DNA of 64,000 bases, taken from positions 23,679,114 to 23,743,113 of the forward strand of contig NC_088710.1 in assembly GCF_963576615.1 (NCBI RefSeq). The letters are read 5' to 3'. The notes beneath the pieces were generated by a model. The model was not told where the DNA came from and did no database searches. It saw nothing but the letters and a program-made list of their open reading frames with translations. Shown piece after piece: positions 12,990 through 24,890 of the stretch (within the stretch, counting starts at the first letter, position 1; each line of letters starts with the position of its first letter). A program made the translations under genes and the position numbers. Source of the stretch: Watersipora subatra (lineage: Eukaryota; Bryozoa; Gymnolaemata; Cheilostomatida; Watersiporidae).

Positions 12990-13435
12990 ATTAATGTCCC
13001 ATCAATGTTCTAGGCGTAACCTTCCTGGGATGTTAGCTAATAGCCTTGAGAATATAATGGAAAAAATGTTCGTGGCATATTACGCAATGTTCTCCCAATA
13101 TTGTGGGAATGTTATGCGAGATCATTTGCTAACATTCCAGCAACGTATTTCCCACAACGTTGCTGGGACGTTGTGGGAAATACATTCCAGCAACGTATTT
13201 CCCACAACGTTGTAGGGGCATTATGGGAAATACGTTCCAGCAAAGTATTTCCCACAACATTGCTGGAATGTTGTGAGAGTTACGTTCCAGCAATGTATTT
13301 CCCACAACGTTGCTGGAACGTTGAAAATGTGTCTACAAATAATCTTGTGACAACGTTACGATGAAATGTTTCTGGGACTTTTTGAACATCCCTGGAACGT
13401 TCTGGGAACGTAAAATTGTTAGTTGGGCAGCTACA
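12990..13435. repeat. 50-bp palindromic minisatellite and flanks
   Basis: Four tandem units start at 13135, 13185, 13235 and 13285 (period exactly 50). Each is an imperfect palindrome built on TTCCAGCAACGTATTTCCCA and its inverse. Flanks at 12990-13134 and 13335-13435 carry further diverged CGTTCC/GGAACG motifs. Such arrays can fold into serial hairpins and are often internal to non-autonomous transposons. It sits in a duplicated intron segment whose sister (30.4 kb) lacks it. Confidence 0.8.
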
Positions 13436-13880
13436 TAATTGTATACAGATTGAATTTGTCAGAGCAGCATCAAATATCACACAAACAATAAACATGCAAA
13501 AAGCGGAATGTATGTATCAACCTGTAAAGTTTCTACACCTATTACCAGATCGAGTAGATATCCTGATAGTAAGCAAGCTTTTCACTAACTATACAGACTT
13601 TAGATACATGAGTAGTGTTGCACACAAAATGTCAAAACTGATATAGAACTTTAGTAAAATTAAAACCGTCAGTTTTTCCTTCAAACTTCTTAATTGTATC
13701 TGAAAGACTAGCATGTGACCATCTGAGCTAAGTGTAAGATATACAGAGCTGTTGTCCTAAAGGCACTATTCAATATATCTGAAACCCAAACCATGTAGCA
13801 AGCAGAACGGAAGAGACTGAACGCCGTGATCATGAAACAACTATGCAGCATAATATATTTTACCTTATAGGGAAAGTAAA

Positions 13881-14414
13881 CACAATTTACTGATGAAGGC
13901 CAACTTTCACCCTATTTGTTTTGTGTTATTTACTACGTTTAGCAAAATATAAATTATTTGTTACAGCAGATAAATATTCAGAATAATATATTAAAAACAA
14001 AAAATGCCAGTGAATTCACATACAACTGAGTACGGAGTCTTTTTTCAATCGCATATTGCCATTGCCATAATTTATATTGCCATATATTTTTAACGCCATT
14101 GCGAAAATGAGTGTGAAACGGACTCGCCACTGGGAACACTGAATCCTAATCATTCATCCAATCACGAGACACGGGTAGCGTTTGACTTGAATCGGGATCT
14201 AATGTGAGGGACATCGCACGTCTCTCGCAATTGTGACAATCCGGAAACAAGTGCACATGTAGAACACGTCTTTGACCGTCATTGCTAATACACATATCGC
14301 TAAAATATTTCAAATTTAATTTATTTCTTCGCTTTTCTTTATTTTTTCGCTGTCCTATTACGTTCACAATACAATGGCAAAAAAGACTCACAGCTAAACA
14401 ACCACACCTTATAG
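13881..14414. other. Intron before the P2X7-like fragment
   Basis: Two overlapping frames on opposite strands (14146-14451 minus, 14282-14545 plus); neither resembles a known family. The plus side could hold an upstream exon of the P2X7-like gene but I cannot place it. Confidence 0.35.
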
Positions 14415-14945
14415 AAGCTACCCAATTGATGACAAAGTTGAAGATGGGCAAAGATATAAATATATCAGTGGTGAACTGTTCAATGAGCGCAAGAGAAACA
14501 GACAGTCAGATTCATCATCGACATGTTCAACAACGATTAGTATAGCAACGACCACGAGCACTACTATTACTACCACTGCTTCAACTACAATTGCTTTGCC
14601 TACAACTACCTTGACTGACGTCTTACCAACTCCAGATAAATTTTGCAGGTGTGGCAATTGTTCTGACTTGCCGACAGCTATTGAAAAAGTATGTTGCTAC
14701 ACTGAAAATTTGGCTAATACAAACTTTCAGGATGATCAGTATATTCTCGGTATAAATACATGTAGCTGCATCTTGCAGTGTAATTTACTAATACATCAGA
14801 TATTGGGGAAAGTTGCCATACAACTCTCATGGTTCAAGCATCAAAGATATCTTGGCTTCAGAGGGGATGCTTTTCTGTTTACTAACATGACTAATTTAAA
14901 CTACAGATACCATGCTTATAGAAACTATATAGATTTCGTGGCCTA
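14415..14945 (+). CDS. P2X7-receptor-like intracellular domain, partial gene
   Basis: A continuous frame on the plus strand after a possible TTATAG acceptor near 14415. It starts with a polar region (DDKVEDGQRYKYISGE), then a Thr/Ser-rich linker of about 45 residues, then the Cys-rich motif FCRCGNC...EKVCCYTE, and ends with YRYHAYRNYIDFVA before TAA. The CxCGNC...CC pattern and a terminal YRxxAYRxF segment are typical of the P2X7 C-terminal cytoplasmic (ballast) domain. That domain occurs alone or fused to other domains in many invertebrate proteins. The usual C-terminal tail (basic R/P-S-C...IR) is missing, so it is truncated or has a further exon. No channel domain is nearby. Its orientation opposes the LRR gene. 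Confidence 0.6.
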
Positions 14946-15378
14946 AATGTGAATGTGGCCTAAATTAATGTAAGTTCAGTTAAGCAAAATATGGTTTTCA
15001 TAAATCTTTTAACTGAATATGACAGCAACGTTACTTAGCTGATTTTCATGAATTGTACAGTGAATAAGTGAACAATGTATGGTTTAAGAAATAATTATAT
15101 TTCAATCATTTGACTTGCGCCATGACATAAAAGCACCACATTTAACAGGTTACGTTACATAAATCTAAATTGTGTTATACAAAGAACTGCATAATATTTA
15201 TAATTTGAATAGCCTGTTATATTAATTTTATCAAAAAATATCTCACATAAAACTAAGGATTGAGTTTAACTTTTATGTAAATCTTGACCTATGCATTTCT
15301 TTCGCTGTGTTACCATCTGGTTTTATAAGATATTTTGAAAGTGGAGCTGCTCTGTCCTGCAATTCAAATATTTGTATA
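14946..15378. other. No feature seen
   Basis: AT-rich, stops in all frames. Confidence 0.5.
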
Positions 15379-15579
15379 TTACACCATCATAGTAATTTCA
15401 GAAAGTCGCACAGGCTGTGGAAGTTTTCTAATGAGGCTGTGGAAGTTTTCTAAAGCACCCGTGTGCTGACCGTAGTTCAACAGACGCAACGTGTTTAGCA
15501 GTCTCCCTTGTCCTAACGCATCACAAAGGACTTTGTGCCCTGCCCTTCCTGAAATTAACCATTTCACCTTTCTTTCCAT
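15379..15579 (-). pseudogene. Transposase C-terminal fragment, Kolobok-like
   Basis: A 66-codon minus-strand frame containing KWLIS, LNTLRLLNYGQHTGALENFHSLIRK. The HTGxLExFHSLIxK segment resembles the region near the end of the THAP/DSPGH transposase family seen at 48-51 kb. Beyond the fragment the reading decays into stops. The assignment rests on one short block. Confidence 0.35.
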
Positions 15580-16499
15580 TTCTCTGTAAACATCAAATTA
15601 TTCGTTGTTACTTTTCAAGATATTATAAACCTGCAAAGTATTTGTTTATGCAAATGTCAACCAGCTGCAGAATATTTAACCATTTGTACAATTTCTGTTT
15701 ACTATTATGCAAAAAATGACTACATATATTCTTATATCACAAACCAAAGGCATTCTAAGTGATATATAAAATATTATATTACACATCTCCCTGTGCTTTG
15801 ATATTTCTGAATATATTATTAAATTCAACATACAGCTTTCATGTCAACATCGAATAAATAAATAATATATTTTTTCATCACTCACGGAGCAATTGGTTCA
15901 TGAGAGCACTGGATGAACTTGTTGTGTCCTGGAAAGCTTCTGTGAATATTAGCGACATGTGTAGGCCTCCGTCCTCTGCCTAATCAACTCTAACTCGGTT
16001 TCTTCTTACTGTCTCCTAGTCCTTTCCCCTTTCATAATAAGCACTCGTTGTGGCTCTATGGTGGCCGGTGTCTATCCAAACTCTTTTGGGAAGGCATGAA
16101 AAGGTGTCAGCCTGCTCTTACTTTGCACCGAGGACTGGCCCTGTCGGTCTACCAGACAGGTATGGTTTAGCAAGAGCTTTTAAGTTAAAAAAACCCAACA
16201 AATTTGGTCTGTAGTTTAGGGTTTGTTCCTCGCTTTCTCCTATTATCAAAGAGTCAGAACCAGTCTGTCGGTGCATACAATAAGCATTAACAATTCCATT
16301 AAAAATTCCATAACAATTCCATTAGCTTTCTGGTGGTCAGTGTCACAACCACTGTCATGGTAAACAGGCTTTTCTTGAGTCTTTCTGAAAGGCTCTGGTT
16401 TTCTAGAGCAAGTTTTCCTTCTCTCAGCTCGATAAGCTCGCATTTCCGACAGTCTTCATAGGTCTGTCGACAGAGTCCATCGGCGTTCCTATAGTGGAG

Positions 16500-18460
16500 A
16501 CCGGTTGGGTGTTTTTCTGAAAACTAGAATTTGGCCAGGATCTCTAATCATCTGGCCACCTAGTAGTTGGAGGGCTCCTTATGGTGACACGGCTACTGCA
16601 AAGAGACATGATCTATACATAGGACAAACTGCATCCAATATAGGTTCGAGCAAAAATGCTTCATGGCCATATTGCCGTGAGCAGCTCCCTTTCCACGGGG
16701 TCACTGTTTTTCTGAAAAAAGCTATTACCCTCTCAGCCCTTTCTTACACCTGGGATAGTACCGCTCCCATTCTACAGCCTCTGGCATCTGTATCCAGGAT
16801 GTACACTCAACTCAGATCTGGATGATCCAACACAGGAGCCAAGGTGCTCTTCAGTTTGTTAAAGGCTGCTTGCTTATTGTGGCCTCACATCCACACCTTT
16901 TCCTTGCTGGCAAGCGAGTAAAGAGGCCAGGCTAAAGTGGCAAAGTTGCGAATGTTTTTTTTCTGTGATACCCTACCGTTCCCAAGAAGCCATGTAGCTT
17001 CCGGAGTCTCCCAGGGGTCTGTCATTGACAGACCACTTGAGTCTTTTCTGGGTCAGTAGCTACCCCTTCTGTACTAAGTGCATGACCTAGACACTGGATT
17101 TGGGACTAGATAAGTTTGACTTGAAGAGCTCCAGTTTCAGGCTGGCTCTTCTTTATTAGCTGCAAGTGGGTGTCAAAATTGGAGATGATAAAAATTTTTT
17201 CTTTCAGGTAGAGCTGCAACGTCTTTTAGTGCAAGATATGTAACACTAGTTCTAATTCCTAGAAGGTGGCTGGTGCCGAGGTATGGCCAAATGACAGAAA
17301 TGATCTCCTCAAGAGGTCAGAGCAATAGTAAATGTTGACTTCTCTAGTGTGTCCATGTCTAAGGATCCCTGACCATAGCCACTTACCATAACTGGTGTGC
17401 TGAAGTACCTGCTGCCAGACAACACATTAAGGTTGTCATTGATACGAGAAGAGAAAAGGCGTCCTGTTTGGTGACTGCATACTGCTGCCAGTAATCAAGG
17501 TATAAGCATCACTCTCCATCTATTTTCTAGACGAGTTCAACCGAGGAGCTTCATGCGCCACCAGCTAGCTTTATGAACCTTGGGTCTAATAGCTCTAGAA
17601 CTAGACGTTCAGCCCTTTGCTTCTTTTTGTGAGATCAATTGATGTGGTGGCTGGCATATAAGATGGGTTAACTCCTTGAGCATAATGGAATGTTGCACCT
17701 CAAAAGCCCAGCCCATATTCCCATCTGTGGTAGTGAACATGATTCGGTAGCGCGTCAGCAGCAACGCCGGTAGCTCAGCAGGTTTTGGCTTTGTGCAGTT
17801 GCATCGAACCACCCCATAAAGGTCTGTCAGGGGGCTGACACTTGTTTCTTCGGCACATCTGCACTCGGGGCACATTTCCCGAGCCAGAAAAAGATGATCC
17901 GTCATCCACCTGGTGATTCTCTATCCTTGTGTCCATGCCTACTGGACCGCCAGCAACTGCCACTGTCACCACGTTTTTTTAAGCCCAGACTGGTTTAGAC
18001 TCGTAACCAATGGTGGCCCATCTGAACGATCTTCAATCACTCTCAGCAAGCAGTAATTCAAGTCATTGCACTGCTTGGAACAGCCATCTCAGTTCAGGCT
18101 GGCACCTCCAAGTCGCGTACCACCTGGACTTCATTGGGCTGCAACCGACTGAATCTGTCCATACAGATCAATTCACAGATACCGAAGGCTGCTTGAACTC
18201 CACGGCACACTGGTGGGTCCCTAGGAAGGACATTCTTAATATAGTATCTTTGCTAATTTGGCTCTCCACAAAGACTTCCTTGGTTTTTACATCCCCAAGC
18301 CGTATGATTAGTCGTAGTACTCCATAAATGGGCAGCCTGGACCCATCAACTATGTGTCCATGAATGTCACTTTTCTCTTAAGAAGTCCTAAACACATGCT
18401 TACTCAGCAAGTTTGCGATATACCTGGTGTCAAGCTTGAACTAAACGAGCAAACCTTCCA
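16500..18460 (-). pseudogene. Ty3/gypsy protease, RT and RNase H relic
   Basis: Read on the minus strand from 18460. An aspartic-protease segment begins with FKLDTRYIANLLS, where the catalytic D-T-G reads D-T-R, followed by DGSRLPIYGVLRL. RT palm motifs follow between about 17520 and 17050: INDNLNVLSGSRYFST, then QCLGHALSTEGVATDPEK and LRKLHGFLG. The RNase H tether follows as SFFQKNSDPVERELL near 16710. At least a dozen stops and several shifts interrupt it, and the YxDD box is not intact. These motifs are characteristic of Ty3/gypsy pol. Confidence 0.8.
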
Positions 18461-18559
18461 ACTTCTCGAGGAGAAAAGACCTAGAAGAGTAGGATTGGCA
18501 GTGTTTGTGCCTGGGTTGGCCTAGTACTACTGCTGCTAAATCGAGCAGGTTTATTTTAT

Positions 18560-20440
18560 CGGGGCACTCTAAGGGTTGTCAAAGCTATGTTTTGGGGGGT
18601 TGTGAGGCCCGACTTGTCCGTGTACCGTAAGCCTCTCTTACTGCTTTTAAGGAAAGCTTCGGATGGCGTATCAGGCTGTCGTTCTCCTTACCGTCCTTAC
18701 CCTCGTTCTTCGACCCGGGAATCCACACACATGTAGCGGGCTTCAGAAGGGCTGGATTAGCTGTGTTGAGGTAAGTGATAGGAAACATGTAGGTCAGGCC
18801 ATATAAGCAGGTTTCCGACGCTGTACCGGTCACTTTCTCTCCCATTGGTTCATGAGTGTGCTCTTAGCTGGGCAGCCTAATGCAGCCAGACATAGGAACA
18901 TGCTGGCATGTCAGACCCATCCTTATGAGATTCAGGCTCCAGATCCTCCAGGGCCTGATAATAATTTAAGAGAGTCATTGTGGAGGTCTCTTCTACTAGC
19001 AACCTGGCAGGGATAGACCTCCTCTTCTTGTCTTGGCTCCTTGCCTTGGCGCCAGCGCTTCTGGATTACAGTTTCTCCTAGTCAGATTTCCTCAGCCTTT
19101 GCCTGTTTCAGCAAGCTGTTACTACGCACGTCCAACACAGGGCTGGTTGGTTTCATCTTGTTGTGGGAAAATTGGTTTGAAACCTTATTGCAACTAATTG
19201 TTGGAACTACTGGTGAGACTCGTAGTTGTTTGCCTGGTGCACTGGCTTTTTGGGAAAGTGCCAGCTGATGTGCTAAAAAGTACCACAGCCCCAGCGCTGT
19301 TGTCAGGGACTGTGGTGCTTCTGAGCACCACAGCCCCAGACAACAGCCTCCAGACAAGCACCACAGCCTCAAGGCTGTGTCTGTTTTTTCTTTTAGAGCC
19401 TTCTACTGTTATTCTACTGTTGCAACTACTACACCTTTTGCCCCAGCTGACTGACTGCATGGTCATGCACCATGGTTGTCTTTTTTCCGGGGCTTCCTCC
19501 ACATCCTAGAAGTTGGTAGTCCCCCTGCCCGCAACATTAATTCACAGGAACTCCGTTCTAGCGCGCACGGTTAGAGTAGCGGCAGGCGCAGTCAAAAGGT
19601 GTCTGCAAGCCACAATGGTTGACCAAGCTGCAAGAAAGCTCTTTGGCCATGTCAGTCTAATAGGGTTTTGAAAGGTCGCCATATGCCCCTTGGACCAGCC
19701 CTCTGCCTGGCAGATGTCTCCCGAAGGAAGCTTACTACAACCCGCCTAAGAGTGCTCAGCTTAGCTTTTGCAAGCCTGCCTTGGCAAGAGGCTGACCCGG
19801 GCGCCAAGCGCATCAAAAGATAGCTTTCACGTAATTGGCCTGTTCACAGTCCTCTGTCACTTCCTTTTAGGCCGATCAGAGGTGTAGCAGGCCAGCTTCC
19901 TTTGTCCACACATTGACTCAGGCTACCTCTAGCAACCACCTGTTGAAATACTTCACATCTCCAGGTCCTGAGTATTGAGGTGCAGTGAAATGATAAAGCA
20001 GAGCCTGGGCCTGACGGGGCCATTGCCATTTGTTCAAGGACTTCTGCTAGCTGGCCCATTCCTTGGTTCGAGCCCCTAAAGCGTCAGCCATGCATATTTT
20101 AGTTTTAAAAAATTTCCAAACCCAGAGCAGCCCTTTTTATGCAGCACAGCTTACCGATCTCAAAAAAATCTCTCGTTCATTGCTAAAACCACTCAACTCT
20201 GGGGCAGCGTTGCTGCCGTAACTCGGCCTACCGAGTTAAAAGAAATATTTTTCCCACTAAAAAAGCTCACCAAACTCCGGGCGGCGTTGCTCATGTGACA
20301 CAGCCAAGCGAGTTCAGAGAAATCTGATTCCACCCCTCACGCCAGCAATGCTGGTTATGCTGTCTCTAGCATAGGATTAGAAATGCTCCTGTTTCTAGAC
20401 TCGGTCTTGTTGAGCCGGATCCTTGATTTCACCCTAGCCA
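18560..20440 (-). pseudogene. Ty3/gypsy gag region, unreadable
   Basis: The stretch between LTR and protease should be gag by position. Only short open pieces remain (for example 18585-18845 and 19194-19502 on the minus strand), and I recognise no capsid or zinc-knuckle motif. It includes a G+C-rich imperfect direct/inverted repeat at about 19270-19375 built on the unit CACCACAGCC. Confidence 0.4.
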
Positions 20441-20444
20441 CCAG

Positions 20445-20930
20445 TGTAAAGGAAAATGCTAAGTCCATTCACTCTCCACAAGACAGTCAAGCAATAACAC
20501 CGAGTAGTAAACTCCAACAATGTATGCATGTCTGTATATTTAAATAATTAAGTATACATCAGCATACATGTAAGATAGGCAGTAAACCAGATGCAAACCT
20601 GCCGAGAGCGTAAGCGTACAACTCTGTTCAAATGATCGTGCTCTGCTACCTTTATATATTTTCTCCTTTTAGGCTCAACCAGGTTTTCTCTCTGTTTCAT
20701 TTTCAGTCTTTTAGTACAGTCTCCTCCGTCATCCGGGTGTCCTCAGTTGTAACTGAGCCTTTTCTTGTGACTGGAAGGCTTGGCCAAGTGACCATGGTGG
20801 ATAAGAAATCGATTCCTACAGCCTTTGCCACTGCGATCTGCCGTAAAGCGACTGAAAATATTCCTACATTTATCATAAGGTCAAAGTCTAATTTATTAGG
20901 TTATTGTAACTTTTTATTACAAATATGTGT
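20445..20930 (-). repeat. Ty3/gypsy 5' LTR, partial or unbounded
   Basis: The inner border is set by TGTAAAGG on the plus strand at 20445 next to the likely primer-binding site at 20426-20443. The outer border is unclear because no second LTR was found. A TATA-like stretch (ATATATAAAGG on the minus strand, near 20645) could be its promoter. Confidence 0.45.
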
Positions 20931-21380
20931 ATAATGTATTACCACTTCATGGCGAAGTGAAACCTTAGGATAAAATAACATCATCAATTGGTAGTTGGGT
21001 GACAAAACATAATTGTGAGACAAGCTCGGAGTTTTGGTTTTCACTCAGTATTGAACCAGTTATTGATTGCTTTGGAAGATGAACAGCGTAAAAGAATAAA
21101 GCTAGCGACCGCAAATTTAAATTTAAAAGTTAAATTTGTATATATAGTTATTTATTAAAATACTGTTGTCAAACAATTTTAACTACTAAATCCGCATTTG
21201 ATATCTTTATTTTCCCTATATTTTAGAACATCTCAGATAATTTGACCATAGATGTTAGCTCTGTTTAAAGACCCTTCTTCTGTGTGATCTGTCAAGTAAA
21301 TGTAGTAACCGCAGGTGACTGATACGTTCAAAAACCACCACAGATGGGCTAAAAGACCCATTGAAATATATAAAATATAC
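20931..21380. other. No feature seen
   Basis: Return to AT-rich intron after the gypsy relic. Confidence 0.5.
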
Positions 21381-21850
21381 ATGGAGATGTAGATGTAAAC
21401 AGGTATCTCTCTGATAGAGGCTATACAAATACATATTATAATTAACTCTAAGATAAACTACACAATATATGAACTACTAGAGCTCATACATCATTATGTA
21501 CAATAATACAACACTACATCATACTTGTATTATTGAAAGTATATAATAAAATACATGGAAATGTAGATGTAAACTGGTATCTCTCTAATAGAGGCAATAG
21601 AAATACATATTATAATTAACTTTAAGATAAACTACACAATATATGAACTACTAGAGCTCATACATCATTAGGTACAATAATACAGCAATACATCACACTT
21701 GTATTATTGAAAGTATATAATAAAATACATGGATATGTAGATGTAAACTGGTATCTCTCTGATAGAGGTATTAGAAATACATATTATAATTAACTCTAAG
21801 ATAAACTACACAACATCTGAGCAACTGGAGCTTATACATCATTCGATGGT
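21381..21850. repeat. 174-bp tandem repeat, about 2.7 copies
   Basis: Units begin with ATGGAGATGTAGATGTAAAC at 21381, with variants at 21554 and 21729 (periods 173 and 175). Units also share CTCTCT(G/A)ATAGAGG and AACTACTAGAGCTCATACAT. A diverged fragment of the same type occurs near 7440-7480 (GGAGATCTAGAAGTAGATAG). Confidence 0.85.
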
Positions 21851-22439
21851 CTTTCATACAATCTTTTTTCAATTTTTTACATTATTAATTTTGTTTTCAA
21901 CATTGTGATGCTTCTTATAGCATAAAAAATTGATTTTAAAAATATTGTATGTAAAATAACATGTATCCACCAGTTTAATACAATTTATTGGTCAAATTCA
22001 AGTGATGAGACAAGAGTATTCAGTGGTCTAGCAGTATACAAGTAGAGTCATTATTAAATATGGTTGATGAAGTTTTAGTTAAGAATGGAACTTCCATGTT
22101 TCTATGGTTTTGACCTATCACAAAGACATTATTTTTAAGTGAACCACAAATGAAATTATACTCTGCGCCAACTGAGATCCTACCTACCTCTATTCAAAAT
22201 TTATATTAAAAATGATTCATATTTTATTGTGGTTGCTTGACTAAATATAGGTGGTATTAAAAAGTAAACATTAGTGAAGCTGTATGGTATATTCACTTAA
22301 TCAGATGATAATATAACATAGGGTTTTACGGTGTGCTTCAACTTATTATGCATTGACTGCAATGCTTGCAGAGGCTACTGCACATAATTAGTTTGGAATG
22401 AAATTTAAAAAATATTGTTTTGTATGAGTTCACAAATAA
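21851..22439. other. No feature seen
   Basis: AT-rich intron without supported frames. Confidence 0.5.
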
Positions 22440-23094
22440 TATTTACAGATTAAATCAGCACAAACAGCTTCTTGAACTGAAAAATAAAGAAGTAAAATTT
22501 CAAAAGTTCAAGAACGACGTTTAATTTTCATTCAGTCATCTTTTGAAAATTATGGAATAAATAGATCAACAGATAGCTGTGGTTTGACAATGATTTGTTT
22601 TTAGGTCAGCCAAAAGCAAATAAATTCTACATTTATAAATATGTATTATGAATTAGTATGTGTCAATACAATATAAGGCAATTACTGATTGGCGCCTCCA
22701 TGAAAGTGCTTAAGATAATTATTCAATTGTTTACCTTTAATTTTTTAAATGAACAGCAGAGCATCATTAGTTCTCTGATCCAATATTCAAGTAATTTTAA
22801 AAAAGTATATAGATCAAAAATATTTTAATTTGAGCATGCAATAGGCATAAAATGTTGAGTTTCTCGCTATTTTGAAAATGAACAAGATATAGAGATAACA
22901 GCGTGCTTAGAACTCGCCAGATTTCAATAGGTAACTTAATGTTTAGTGTTCATATTTATACATCCATCAACATTGTTATACGAGCATTGTCTCAGCGTGC
23001 AGATCCCAGAAATCCCAAAATAATTCAGTCTTCAATAGAAATTTTTTTAAATCTTATTTAAAAAATAGCATTAAAATTAATAATTTGATCAATT
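22440..23094. repeat. Duplicated intron segment C, left part
   Basis: Resembles 44860-46080: both contain the CAAACAG(C/T)TTCTT... block, the tatgtattatg block and AGATAxCAGCG followed by GCxAGATTTCAA. Homology resumes after the PiggyBac block at about 24890 and continues through LRR exon 6. Confidence 0.6.
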
Positions 23095-24890
23095 TCAGTA
23101 GGCTTTGTACAACTGTTTTGAGGCTATAAATAATATTTGATGCGCATGTGCAAACAGTACATGTTGCAAAGATTTGATCTTCCTTTATGGAAAGCTATTC
23201 ATCATGAACGCACACAATTTTTTGAGCTCTGCTAAAAAAATCTGAAAAAATTGTTTGGTTTAGAAATGAAGAAGAGAATTTCAGGTCAGAAGAATTTGGT
23301 GAAGACAATGGAATTGAAAAAGAAGATCAACAGAGTGAATCGAATTGCAAAAGGGAGAGTGAAATGACTGGCGTTGAAACAGAGAATAATGACGGATATC
23401 AAAGAGGAGATGATTTAAAACCAAAGGAATTACATTTTGATGACAACTTGGCAGGAGTAAAAGTTCGAATTCTCAAACAGCTAAGTGTTTTTTATTATTT
23501 AAAGCTTTTTTTAGCATCGGCCATTATAAATGTTATACTTAACAAAATGAATAAATATAACCTTCAAAAAAATTGCGATGCTTTGGAGCCTGTTGATGAT
23601 AAACGTATTTGGCGAGTTATTGGTTTAGTTTGCATATAGGTATTCTCCAAAAGCCTACTCCGTGGTCTTACTGGTCCACAAACTTTTATTATCTACGCTC
23701 ATTTTTAATAAAAGTAAAAATACAAAGAAAAATACAAGCAAGTTTACTTTTTACCAAGCATTTTACTGACTATTTTGAAGACCCTGCTGGCAATAAATTG
23801 TTCAAGTTAGAAAATGTTATTGCCATGATATGCAACCAGTTATGTTCTGTTTTGCTGCCTGGTAAATTTATATCCATAGATGAAAGCTTGCTGGCTTAGA
23901 AATGACGGCTCAGTTTCAGGCAGTATATTCCTTCTAACACATCTAAATTTAAAATGAAGTTATTTCTTCTCCGATGCTATCTCTCACGCTGCGGATGCTT
24001 ATCATAAACTATTTTAACAGAGTTGTTGTTTCTAAAAATGTATTTGTTATCGATATTTTGTGATAGAAAGGTGATAACTTTGACAAGTCAGAACTTCGAC
24101 TGAAATATTCTTTGAGTCTTTGCAGGAAATATATGGCTGCCTGTTGAGAAATTTTGAAGCTTTCCAATGCATATTCATTTATAGCTCCATGCCAATTTGC
24201 ATGTAAGTTATAGCAAAGTTTAGGTGACCATGTCAGGCCTTCATTTTTTGTTGGTCTTTTGAGTCACGCTCTGAGAATTTCGTGTGACGCTACCGTAATG
24301 CATCAGAGCTCCATAACTCCACTTTCAATGCTCTTCAACAACCAAATTGTTGTGAACCTAAGAATCTGTGCAAGTATTATTTATACAGCATTGTCAATTA
24401 CCTTTATCAATTAGAAAAATGCAATAGAAAATGGCATATAAAAATAAAAAAATCATTGCTTCAACAAATTGAGACTTGTGCTGGAAAGCATTTGCAAGTT
24501 ATCTGCATAAAACAATATCGGCTTGTAGAAAAATTTCTCAGCCTTCTTACGCTTGGTAATTTATGTACAGTGGTGTGCATAAACTTGGAATCACATTGTT
24601 TTGTTCACTCTATATCGAATGGATCTTCCATTTGCTTTCTATTTTCCCGCCAATTAGAGATGTGAGGCATATAAGTGGACTCGCTGTAGGAGTTGTGCAT
24701 AAACCCCGGCAGTCCCATGCATGTACATGTAATTACCACAATTGGGATGTAAGTTACTGCAGTTTTCATGCAATCATGTCATAGGTTCAAATCGCCCTAG
24801 TAATTTCATCCGTACGCTAGTACTTTCTCAGCCATAAGTGAGCCGTATCGAGAGGGTTGAGAACTTTGTCATTAAAATTTTTCGCAATTT
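23095..24890 (+). mobile_element. PiggyBac-like transposon relic
   Basis: The borders are taken from the paralogous intron segment at 44.9-46.8 kb, which resembles 22.4-25.7 kb but lacks this block. It contains a broken PiggyBac-type transposase. I could not find clear TTAA flanks or terminal repeats, so the ends are approximate. Confidence 0.6.
23265..24010 (+). pseudogene. PiggyBac-like transposase, broken
   Basis: The first frame (23265-23638) starts in an acidic region (NEEENFRSEEFGEDN), as at PiggyBac N-termini, and runs into the catalytic domain. A frameshift between 23609 and 23637 moves the reading to a second frame. That frame holds the conserved DYWST-like segment (SYWSTNFYYLRSF), the DKLYKV-like segment (GNKLFKLENVI) and SIDESLLA, which carries one catalytic aspartate. 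Two stops follow at once, after which RQYIPSNTSKFKMKLF matches the next conserved block. The C-terminal Cys-rich domain was not found. The gene is dead. Confidence 0.85.

Larger units (their letters stand above)
15880..20930 (-). mobile_element. Decayed Ty3/gypsy retrotransposon
   Basis: A block visibly richer in G+C than the surrounding introns. On the minus strand it holds, in order, an LTR part (from about 20930 down to 20445), a possible primer site beginning TGGTGGCTAGGG next to the LTR, a gag-like region, an aspartic protease relic, reverse transcriptase and RNase H remnants. Stops and frameshifts occur throughout. I found no matching LTR and no integrase HHCC at the low-coordinate end, so the element is probably 3' truncated. 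The outer borders are approximate. Confidence 0.75.

Noticed and set aside
14146-14451. 101-codon minus frame with Cys and His residues
   Set aside because: No recognisable zinc-finger spacing; overlaps the start of the plus-strand P2X7-like frame.
17609-17905. 98-codon frame with a Cys pair as a possible zinc-finger gene
   Set aside because: It lies in the gypsy pol relic between the protease and RT motifs, in the expected orientation.
19194-19509. Overlapping 102- and 103-codon frames on both strands
   Set aside because: Produced by the CACCACAGCC repeat in the decayed gypsy gag region.
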